64,000 nt of DNA from Flammeovirgaceae bacterium UBA2786 (GTDB lineage: Bacteria; Bacteroidota; Bacteroidia; Cytophagales; Cyclobacteriaceae), in the NCBI GenBank assembly GCA_002352225.1, contig DEIA01000009.1, positions 97,436-161,435 on the forward strand, written 5' to 3'. A program made the position numbers and the translations under genes. Within the stretch, counting starts at the first letter, position 1. Each line of letters starts with the position of its first letter. The notes beneath the pieces are model-generated. The model made no database searches. It was not told where the DNA came from and saw nothing but the letters and a program-made list of their open reading frames with translations. Below are positions 53,630 to 61,568 of the stretch, piece after piece.

Positions 53630-53818
53630 AGATCAAATATCCGCTTCCTGATGCTTTTGTGCAACGAACTAATTAATAGCAGAATTACAGAATTTTTGAC
53701 CTTTCGCCCACACCAAAAATTACCTTATTAACCGGGTGCAACCGTTGCCATTAGTTTTACCTCCAGGTATTGCCCTAATATTGTAACTTTTGTGCCATCT
53801 TTGCAGTCTGTAAAAGTC

Positions 53819-54220
53819 ATGCCCAATTTCTTTATCTCAATTCGAACAAAACAATGTGCCTTCTGCAGGCACCTATTTGTTTTTTTTTGGATTTTGAGTG
53901 TAAGTAATACGATTCTCTTCCCAACCTATATTTCGCATAGCGAACAAATGCGAATTGAGGATGTTGCTCAGAATAGGAGCCTGCGGTCTACTTCCTTTCT
54001 GGATATATTCCTTGAAATGGTATTTGCCGCAAAAACAAGTGCTGCAGATGCATGGTTAGCCGATACTCAGGAAGATAATCTGGAAAAGGATTTTATTACA
54101 TCAAGACCCACCCTACTAAAGAAGCCAGAGGCATTTAACCCCGGGTTGTTGCCCCCACAAGAAGACTCTGGTAAAGAAGGTACACCCCTCACAAAAACAA
54201 CTCCTCCCCCGAAAGGATAA
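53819..54220 (+). CDS. Small exported protein upstream of the RND efflux operon (133 aa)
   Basis: The protein has a basic N-terminus with two cysteines (CAFCRHL), one hydrophobic segment (about 18-35), then a polar acidic body and a proline-rich end (NPGLLPPQEDS...TTPPPKG). I do not recognise it. It begins 49 bases before the efflux operon on the same strand. The ATG at 53819 is preferred to an in-frame GTG at 53792 because CATCTTTG (53796-53803), one mismatch from the -7 consensus, lies between them. The paralogous-looking layout to the small protein before sulP is noted separately. Confidence 0.6.
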   Translation: MPNFFISIRTKQCAFCRHLFVFFWILSVSNTILFPTYISHSEQMRIEDVAQNRSLRSTSFLDIFLEMVFAAKTSAADAWLADTQEDNLEKDFITSRPTLLKKPEAFNPGLLPPQEDSGKEGTPLTKTTPPPKG

Positions 54221-54269
54221 GGACTCCGTTTCTTATTTCCTTTTCTCAATTTTATAATTAAATCTTTTT

Positions 54270-55409
54270 ATGAACTACATCCATAAGGCATTGCCATTGG
54301 TGATTACCTGCTCTTTTATCTGGAGCTGTAAAAACGCTACAACTCAGGTAAATTCTCCTGCTGAGTTTCTTGTTACGCGCGTTATTAGCAAAGACACTAT
54401 TATCTATAATGAATATGTAAGCGATATTCATGCTATCCGTAATGTTGAAATACGAGCCCGGGTTCAGGGTTATCTGGAATCTATACATATAGATGAAGGA
54501 GCACAGGTAAAAAAGGGGCAACTTCTTTTTACCATTAACGATGAAGAGTATCGTGCAGCTGTTAACCAGGCCAGAGCATCGCTTCATAGTGCCGAAGCAG
54601 AAGCCACTGCCCTGGCGCTGGAAGTTGACCGTGTAAAAATTCTGGTTGATAAAAATGTAGTATCAGAAACCGAACTTAGACTTGCTAACGCCAAATACAC
54701 AGCGGCCAAGGCGCGCATTGAAGAAGAGCAATCTGTTTACTCCAATGCCTCCATCCGTCTTTCTCATACGGTTATTCGTTCACCCTTTGATGGTGTAATC
54801 GATCGTATCCCTTTTAAGATTGGAAGCCTGATTAACGAAGGAAGCCTGCTCACCTCTGTAAGCGATACCCACGAAATGTTTGCATACTTCAAGGTGTCAG
54901 AACAGGAATATCTAAAGTACAGACAATCCAACACCAGTCTAAGCAGTGAAGAAGTAGAGTTGGTTTTAGCTGATAACTCTTTTCATAAACACAAAGGCCG
55001 GATAGAAACAATGGAAGGAGAGTTTGACGCCACTACCGGTACTATTGCCATTCGTGCAAGGTTCCCTAATCCCGAACATCTGCTCAAGCATGGATCTAGC
55101 GGAAAAGTACGCACAGGAAATGTATTGAAAGATGCTATTCTCGTTCCGCAAAAATCAACTACCGAAATACAGGATCGTACTTTTGTGTATCTGGTAGGGG
55201 CTGATAAAAAAACTTCATTAAAAAGTTTCACTCCTTTAATGCGGTTCTCTCACTTCTATATTGTAGCTGCGGGGTTAAAGCCTGGTGACGAAATTATATA
55301 TGAGGGTATTCAAAATGTGCAAGACGGACTGGAAATAAAACCGGTGTTCATCCCATTAGATAGTATCGTGGCTTATACCAGAAGCAATTCACTGTCTATT
55401 ACAAATTAA
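54270..55409 (+). CDS. RND efflux periplasmic adaptor lipoprotein (AcrA-like)
   Basis: The 379-residue membrane fusion protein has a lipoprotein signal (FIWSC). A split lipoyl domain (RARVQGYLESIHIDEGAQVKKGQLLFTI and HTVIRSPFDGVIDRIPFKIGSLI) flanks a coiled-coil hairpin (about 95-150), followed by beta-barrel and membrane-proximal domains. It bridges the inner-membrane pump and the outer-membrane channel encoded just after it. First gene of a tight three-gene operon. Confidence 0.93.
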   Translation: MNYIHKALPLVITCSFIWSCKNATTQVNSPAEFLVTRVISKDTIIYNEYVSDIHAIRNVEIRARVQGYLESIHIDEGAQVKKGQLLFTINDEEYRAAVNQARASLHSAEAEATALALEVDRVKILVDKNVVSETELRLANAKYTAAKARIEEEQSVYSNASIRLSHTVIRSPFDGVIDRIPFKIGSLINEGSLLTSVSDTHEMFAYFKVSEQEYLKYRQSNTSLSSEEVELVLADNSFHKHKGRIETMEGEFDATTGTIAIRARFPNPEHLLKHGSSGKVRTGNVLKDAILVPQKSTTEIQDRTFVYLVGADKKTSLKSFTPLMRFSHFYIVAAGLKPGDEIIYEGIQNVQDGLEIKPVFIPLDSIVAYTRSNSLSITN

Positions 55410-55420
55410 CGGCTTGCATT

Positions 55421-58400
55421 ATGTTTAATGTATTCATTCATCGTCCTGTATTATCTCTGGTTATCTCTCTCCTGATAACGTTGCTGGGATTGCTGGCCCT
55501 TACTCAACTGCCCGTAACGCAGTTCCCTGATATTGTTCCTCCTTCTGTTTCAGTTACTACCAGCTACACGGGCGCCAATGCCGAAGTAAGTGCAAAAGCC
55601 GTAGTTACCACCCTTGAACGCGCCATTAATGGTGTGCCTGGCATGACTTATATGACATCTGTTTCGGGAAATGACGGGACCAGTATTATTACTGTAAACT
55701 TTAATGTGGGTGTAGATCCTGACATTGCTGCTGTAAACGTTCAGAATCGTGTTTCTACTGTATTGGATGAACTTCCTGAAGAAGTAATAAAAGCGGGGGT
55801 AGGGGTAGAGAAAGAAGTAAACAGCATGTTGCTTTACCTTAACATACTTAGTTCCGATCAGGATGCCGATGAGAAATTCATCTACAATTTTGCAGACATC
55901 AACATCCTACCAGAACTAAAACGAATTGATGGTGTTGGTTACGCCACTATTATGGGTGCGCGCGAGTATTCCATGCGGGTATGGCTAAAGCCCGATCGTA
56001 TGGCATTTTATGACATCTCCACCGATGAAGTTATTCAGGCTATCCGCAACCAGAATGTGGAAGCAGCACCAGGCAAAACAGGAGAAAGTTCTGATCGCAA
56101 TTCGCAGGTATTACAATATGTACTGCGTTACACAGGTAAATTTAATGAGCCCCAACAATATGAAAATATTGTGCTTCGGGCTGATAAAGATGGCTCGTTA
56201 CTTAAACTGAAGGACATAGCTACCATTGAGTTTGGTTCACGCAATTACAGTGTACTCTCAAAAGAAAACGGCAAACCTTCTGCGGCCATTATGTTAAAAC
56301 AACGCCCCGGGTCAAACGCTAAAGAAGTAATTGAAAATGTAAAAAAAAGGATGGAGGAATTGAAAGTGATTGCTTTTCCCCCCGGCATGGGTTACACCAT
56401 TGGATATGATGTGTCGCGATTTCTTGATGCCTCTATTGACGAGGTGTTGCGTACGCTTATTGAAGCATTTATTCTTGTTTCGTTAGTCGTTTTTCTATTT
56501 CTGCAGGATTTTCGCTCTACCTTAATCCCGGCACTGGCCGTTCCGGTTTCATTAATCGGCACATTCTTTTTCATGCAAATGTTAGGTTTTTCGATTAACC
56601 TGCTTACTCTGTTTGCATTGGTACTGGCCATTGGTATTGTGGTTGATAATGCTATTGTGGTAGTAGAAGCTGTGCATGTAAAAATGGGATTGGGGCTTTC
56701 GCCCAGGCAAGCCACCCTTAGTGCCATGAATGAAATTAGCGGAGCCTTAATTGGCATTACACTGGTAATGTCTGCGGTGTTTGTTCCGGTTGCTTTTATG
56801 AGTGGACCGGTGGGAATCTTCTACCGGCAGTTCTCGCTTACGCTAGCCATTTCCATTGTCATCTCAGGCATAAATGCAGTGTCGCTTACGCCAGCCTTAT
56901 GTGCCATACTACTAAAGGATACTCATCATGCTCCTAAAAAAGACACCTGGCTACAACGCTTTTTCAATCGCTTCAACCAGTGGTATGAATCCGTGTCTGA
57001 AAAGTACCAGTTTTTTATAAGCAAAACAGCCGCCCGAAGAACCGTTACTCTTGCGCTATTTGTTGGTTTCATTATGGCTACGTGGGGTATGAGTAACATC
57101 CTCCCAACAGGTTTTATTCCATCAGAAGATCAGGGAATGATCTACGCTAACGTAATCACTCCTGCCGGATCAACTGTTGAACGCACGGAGGATATAATGG
57201 ATAAAATTCAACAAGCTACTGTAGACATGAATAGTGTTGAGTCTGTTTCCACGCTTTCGGGTTATAGTTTGATATCAGAGGGCGCGGGGGCATCATACGG
57301 TATGGGTATGATTAACCTGAAACCATGGGATGAGCGTGATCAATCTGTAGATGAATTAGTGCGTGCGCTGGAGGAGAGAACCAGTCATATTAAAGATGCT
57401 TCTATTCAGTTTTTTCCTCCGCCTACGGTACCTGGTTTTGGTAATGCCAGTGGCTTTGAGGTTCGTTTGCTGGATCGTACCGGTAGCGGAGACTTAACCC
57501 ACACAGCCGATGTGGCCAACCAGTTTATTAAAACCCTAAAGCAGCGCCCCGAAATTGCTGATGCCTTTACCAACTTTAATGCAACTTTCCCTCAGTACCT
57601 GATCCATCTGGATCAGGACATTGCCGCACAAAAAGGTATAACTATCGACAATGCGATGAACAACCTGCAGGTGCTGATAGGTAGTTACTACACCTCTAAC
57701 TTTCTTCGGTTTGGGCAGATGTATAAAGTAATGGTGCAAGCCGATCCCTTCTATCGTTCTTCGCCAGAAGACATTCTGAAAATGCTGGTGAAAAATGATA
57801 AAGGAGAAATGGTGCCTTACTCGGCTTTTACAAAATTAGAACGTGTGTACGGCCCCGAACAACTTACCCGTTATAACATGTTTACTGCCGCTATGATCAA
57901 TGGCGATGCAACTGCCGGTTACAGTAGTGGCGATGCCGTTAACGCTATTGAAGAAGTGTCCAAAACGTTGCCACAGGGGTTTGCCATCGAATGGTCGGGG
58001 ATGACCCGCGAAGAAGTATTGGCTGGCAATCAGGCCATTTATATTTTTATTATTTGTCTGGTCTTTGTGTACCTCTTGCTTGCGGCACAATACGAAAGTT
58101 TTTTGCTCCCTCTTCCGGTTATTCTTTCGTTGCCGGCCGGAATATTTGGATCATTCCTGTTTTTGTATCTGTTCGGATTACAGAACAATATTTATGCACA
58201 GGTTGCGCTGGTTATGCTAATTGGTTTGCTGGGCAAAAATGCCATTTTAATTGTTGAAGTAGCCCACAACCACGAAAAAGAAGAAGGCCGCACATTTGTA
58301 GATGCCGCTTTAGAAGGTGCTCGTGCGCGTTTGCGTCCTATTCTTATGACTTCGTTTGCTTTTATTGCTGGCTTAATTCCATTGTGTATTGCATCTGGCG

Positions 58401-58567
58401 CAGGCGCGATGGGCAATCGTTCTATTGGTACAGCTGCTGCAGGCGGTATGCTTATCGGTACGGTGTTTGGCCTGCTGGTTATACCCGGGCTCTATGTACT
58501 CTTCAGCAGTCTTTCTCAAAAACAAAAATCCGGAAACGTAACCAAGATTACGGAACATCTTAATTAA
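55421..58567 (+). CDS. RND multidrug efflux pump, HAE1/AcrB type
   Basis: The 1048-residue inner-membrane protein has the full RND plan: a first helix, two large periplasmic loops, and two groups of helices. The proton-relay aspartates lie in helix 4 (LAIGIVVDNAIVVVEAV), and helix 10 holds the conserved GLLGKNAILIVEVA lysine region. Length, the opening MFNVFIHRPVLSLVISLLI and the GFIPSEDQGMIY segment place it with hydrophobe/amphiphile exporters (drugs, dyes, bile salts), not heavy-metal pumps. It starts 11 bases after the adaptor gene. Confidence 0.96.
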   Translation: MFNVFIHRPVLSLVISLLITLLGLLALTQLPVTQFPDIVPPSVSVTTSYTGANAEVSAKAVVTTLERAINGVPGMTYMTSVSGNDGTSIITVNFNVGVDPDIAAVNVQNRVSTVLDELPEEVIKAGVGVEKEVNSMLLYLNILSSDQDADEKFIYNFADINILPELKRIDGVGYATIMGAREYSMRVWLKPDRMAFYDISTDEVIQAIRNQNVEAAPGKTGESSDRNSQVLQYVLRYTGKFNEPQQYENIVLRADKDGSLLKLKDIATIEFGSRNYSVLSKENGKPSAAIMLKQRPGSNAKEVIENVKKRMEELKVIAFPPGMGYTIGYDVSRFLDASIDEVLRTLIEAFILVSLVVFLFLQDFRSTLIPALAVPVSLIGTFFFMQMLGFSINLLTLFALVLAIGIVVDNAIVVVEAVHVKMGLGLSPRQATLSAMNEISGALIGITLVMSAVFVPVAFMSGPVGIFYRQFSLTLAISIVISGINAVSLTPALCAILLKDTHHAPKKDTWLQRFFNRFNQWYESVSEKYQFFISKTAARRTVTLALFVGFIMATWGMSNILPTGFIPSEDQGMIYANVITPAGSTVERTEDIMDKIQQATVDMNSVESVSTLSGYSLISEGAGASYGMGMINLKPWDERDQSVDELVRALEERTSHIKDASIQFFPPPTVPGFGNASGFEVRLLDRTGSGDLTHTADVANQFIKTLKQRPEIADAFTNFNATFPQYLIHLDQDIAAQKGITIDNAMNNLQVLIGSYYTSNFLRFGQMYKVMVQADPFYRSSPEDILKMLVKNDKGEMVPYSAFTKLERVYGPEQLTRYNMFTAAMINGDATAGYSSGDAVNAIEEVSKTLPQGFAIEWSGMTREEVLAGNQAIYIFIICLVFVYLLLAAQYESFLLPLPVILSLPAGIFGSFLFLYLFGLQNNIYAQVALVMLIGLLGKNAILIVEVAHNHEKEEGRTFVDAALEGARARLRPILMTSFAFIAGLIPLCIASGAGAMGNRSIGTAAAGGMLIGTVFGLLVIPGLYVLFSSLSQKQKSGNVTKITEHLN

Positions 58568-58571
58568 CGTT

Positions 58572-60008
58572 ATGCGTCATACTTATAAGTTAATCTCTCT
58601 ATTCGTAATTGGGCTCGCCTTGTCGGCATGTAAAGTAGTATCCCCACCTGCAGAAAGCGATACATTAGAAATACCAACTCAGTTTATCCACACCTCCGAT
58701 AGTAGTCAGTATGGGGGGGCTGTTCCCTGGAAAGAATTTTTTACAGATGAACACCTGCAAAATTTAATAGCTGAAGCCATCCTTAATAACCCCGATCAGA
58801 AAATAGCTATACAACGGGTGGATGTTGCTCGTGCCGGAGTACGAATAGCAAAAGGCGCAATGCTACCCAGTGTGGAAGCAACTATTACAGGCGGGCAACA
58901 GCGATTTGGAAAATACACTATGGATGGAGTGGGAAATTTTGACACCAACTTTTCGCCTAATATAAATGAAGATCAACGCATGGCTGAGCACCTCCCCGAT
59001 TATCACACTGCGTTATTAAGTTCGTGGGAAATTGATTTGTGGGGCAAATTGCGTAATCAAAAACGAGCCGCTGCTGCCCGGCTACTGGCCACTGAACAAG
59101 GGCGCCAGTTAGTTGCAACAACCTTAGTAGCCGAAGTTGCCAGAAATTATTACGAGTTGGTAACGTTGGACAATGAATTATTAATTATTGAAAAAAATAT
59201 TCAATTGCAGGAACGTGCTTTGGAAGTAGTACGTGCACAAAAAGAAGCTGGCCGGGCAACTGAGTTGGCTGTAAAACAATTTACAGCACAGTTAATACAC
59301 ACGCGCGTTCTGGATGTAGACATACGTCAGCGTATTTTTTCAGTTGAAACAACTATAAATTTTTTGTTAGGGCGTTTTAACCAGCCAGTTGTGCGTAATC
59401 AGTCAATTTTATTACAGCCGCTTCCCCAAAAAATAAACAGTGGTATACCAGCTCAAATGCTCAGGCACAGGCCTGATATTCTGCAAGCCGAATTACAAAT
59501 GCAGGCCGCACATTTTAATGTGCTGGCCGCTCGTAGTGCATTTATGCCATCGCTCAATATTACGGCTGCCTGGGGGTTACAGTCTTTCGATGTAAGCAAA
59601 TGGTTAAACCCGGCATCGTTAACATACGGTTTATTTGGTGGGCTTACTGCACCAATCTTCTACCGCAACCAACTAAAGGCTGAATTTCAACGAGCCAATG
59701 CCGAGCAACGTGAAGCCTTATATACTTTTCAAAAAGCTGTGTTGTTAGGGTATCAGGAAGTAATTACCAATCTTAATCAGATTAATGCTTTGCAAACTTC
59801 TTCCCAATTAAAGCAACAGGAGGTAACCGTATTGAGCGAAGGTGTGGCCACCTCAAATGACTTATACATTGCCGGCATGGCGTCTTATCTTGAGGTTATA
59901 ACTGCGCAGAAGAGTGTGTTAGAGGCAGAACTGCAACTAACCGAAACCCGCAAGGCACAGTTTTTTACAATGATTAATTTGTATAGAGCTCTTGGCGGAG
60001 GATGGTAA
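58572..60008 (+). CDS. RND outer-membrane channel lipoprotein (NodT/OprM type)
   Basis: The 478-residue protein has a lipoprotein signal (LALSAC), two repeats of long helices and short barrel strands as in TolC-like channels, including WEIDLWGKLRNQKRAA and RHRPDILQAELQMQAAHFNVLAARSAFMPSLNIT. It completes the tripartite pump that exports compounds across both membranes. It begins 4 bases after the pump gene. No local repressor (TetR or MarR) is present, so control is remote or by the small upstream gene. Confidence 0.93.
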   Translation: MRHTYKLISLFVIGLALSACKVVSPPAESDTLEIPTQFIHTSDSSQYGGAVPWKEFFTDEHLQNLIAEAILNNPDQKIAIQRVDVARAGVRIAKGAMLPSVEATITGGQQRFGKYTMDGVGNFDTNFSPNINEDQRMAEHLPDYHTALLSSWEIDLWGKLRNQKRAAAARLLATEQGRQLVATTLVAEVARNYYELVTLDNELLIIEKNIQLQERALEVVRAQKEAGRATELAVKQFTAQLIHTRVLDVDIRQRIFSVETTINFLLGRFNQPVVRNQSILLQPLPQKINSGIPAQMLRHRPDILQAELQMQAAHFNVLAARSAFMPSLNITAAWGLQSFDVSKWLNPASLTYGLFGGLTAPIFYRNQLKAEFQRANAEQREALYTFQKAVLLGYQEVITNLNQINALQTSSQLKQQEVTVLSEGVATSNDLYIAGMASYLEVITAQKSVLEAELQLTETRKAQFFTMINLYRALGGGW

Positions 60009-60066
60009 CCTTTTATATCGGCCACAAAAAGACAATGCGGCTTGTAATACTATTTATGCGTTGCGG

Positions 60067-60540
60067 TTACTTAATAAGACCCTTCGTTTTTAAAATACTT
60101 CCCACGAATTTGCGCTCGTTATCCGTGTTAAAAATTTTAAATGGTAAGTGTATAAGTTGGGCCTTGTTAACAAACAATAAGTAATAATCTTTACCGGCTT
60201 TGGCACGCTTAATCTGATCCCACTTTAGTGGCATCCCCTCACGGGCATTTAATTTCATTACAAGCTGCTGGCTGGTTATTTCGTAGCTAAACCGCTCGAA
60301 CAACATTTTTCCCTGGTCTAACTGGGTTACTCCGTAAAACTGAATCCACCAGAAAAGCAGATAAAGCGCTGCTCCGACAAACGCCCCAATAAACCACCAG
60401 ATACTGGGTATCCACAAATAACAAAGGCAAATGGCCAGTACAATAAGGCTTACCCACCACTGCTGTTTCAAAATGGACTTTAGGGCCATCTTAATATAAT
60501 CCCGCTTCTCTAATCGGTAATTGCGTGTTTTTACAACCAT
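60067..60540 (-). CDS. YcxB-like membrane protein
   Basis: The 157-residue protein has a basic N-terminus, two membrane helices (about 31-44 and 50-66) and the YcxB C-terminal domain with FERFSYEITSQQLVMKL, LKWDQIKRAKAGKDYYLLFVNKAQLIHLPFKIF. The function of the family is not known. It is convergent with the efflux operon and has its own promoter element. Confidence 0.8.
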   Translation of the reverse strand: MVVKTRNYRLEKRDYIKMALKSILKQQWWVSLIVLAICLCYLWIPSIWWFIGAFVGAALYLLFWWIQFYGVTQLDQGKMLFERFSYEITSQQLVMKLNAREGMPLKWDQIKRAKAGKDYYLLFVNKAQLIHLPFKIFNTDNERKFVGSILKTKGLIK

Positions 60541-60840
60541 AGTCTAAATCCTAAAAAATCAGGAGCGCAAAAATAATGGATTTAAGGAATTTACGCCTTG
60601 CCACAATGGAAAGAATGTTGTTTTTAAGATATCCGCAAACAATGTTAATTCAGAAAGAGAATTGACAATCGTCTATCCCTTTTAAAGAATGCACGCCAAT
60701 AAAAAAGACATAATATTTCACCTCTTTTCCAACCACATTTAAAAGGGCAGGCAATTAAGCTATCGTTTACATAGCTGTTTTACACAGGCGGTTATCCTAA
60801 CATTTCTTATTTCGGATTATTTTATCAATAATTGTTTTTT
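60541..60840. other. 300-base gene-free interval
   Basis: Between the divergent YcxB-like gene and the exported protein gene. AT-rich, with no open frame of note and no tRNA-like fold that I can see. It holds the YcxB promoter at its left end; the promoter of the right-hand gene is not recognisable. Confidence 0.6.
60568..60575 (-). promoter_or_regulatory. -7 element TATTTTTG of the YcxB-like gene
   Basis: Exact TAnnTTTG on the minus strand, followed by GC, 27 bases ahead of the ATG at 60540. No -33 TTG at the expected distance. Confidence 0.45.
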
Positions 60841-61557
60841 ATGAGATTTTTTCTTCTGGTTTTATTCGTATTACTGGTGCATAATGGCTATTCCCAATCT
60901 TTTAAGACTGATACCACATTTCTTGTTGAGGCAAAGAAAAATGCTTTAGCTCTTTACTATAATCAAATGCGCACACAATCGCATTTGATTAACGGCAGCC
61001 GGTATACAGGGCCTCAGCCCACTGGGAGGCATAACCTCTCTGCCAAAGAGCATCCGTACTACGCACCCGGTTGGTTGCCCGGTACCGTGCTTTATGATAA
61101 TGAATGGTACTCCGCAGCGTTTCTCTATAACGTAAGCACCCATACCCTCATTACCAATTACGGACCTGAACAAATTCAGTTGATAAGCGAAAAGATCGAT
61201 CAATTTACGTTAGAGGATCATCACTTCGTTAAACTAAACGAAGACCAACTGCCTCATACTTTTTATGAAATTACTTACAATGGGGCTTCTAAAGTATATG
61301 TGTTGTGGCAAAAAGTTGTTGAGAGCAAATACAAAGACAACAGAATTACATCCGAATTTATTCCTAAAACAACATATTATATAAAAAAGAATCATACCTA
61401 TTATGTTGTAAGGGGTAAACGCTCTCTTCTAAAGATATTTCCCGGACACAAGGCAGATCTGAAAAAAATCATCCAATCCAAAAATCAAGTTTATAGCGAT
61501 AACAGAATTTTCTTTATCAGTGAAATGGCCCGTATTTACGATAGTTCTTCCCACTAA
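60841..61557 (+). CDS. Exported protein of unknown function upstream of a TonB receptor
   Basis: The 238-residue protein has a signal peptide (LLVHNGYSQ). Its body is rich in aromatic residues and beta strands (GWLPGTVLYDNEWYSAAFLYNVSTHTL, YYIKKNHTYYVV). I do not recognise a family, though similar exported proteins precede TonB receptors elsewhere in Bacteroidota as far as I recall. The STN-type TonB receptor starts 11 bases after its stop, so the two are surely cotranscribed. The ATG at 60841 opens the signal peptide; the in-frame TTG at 60832 is rejected. Confidence 0.75.
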   Translation: MRFFLLVLFVLLVHNGYSQSFKTDTTFLVEAKKNALALYYNQMRTQSHLINGSRYTGPQPTGRHNLSAKEHPYYAPGWLPGTVLYDNEWYSAAFLYNVSTHTLITNYGPEQIQLISEKIDQFTLEDHHFVKLNEDQLPHTFYEITYNGASKVYVLWQKVVESKYKDNRITSEFIPKTTYYIKKNHTYYVVRGKRSLLKIFPGHKADLKKIIQSKNQVYSDNRIFFISEMARIYDSSSH

Positions 61558-61568
61558 GAGATAATTGG

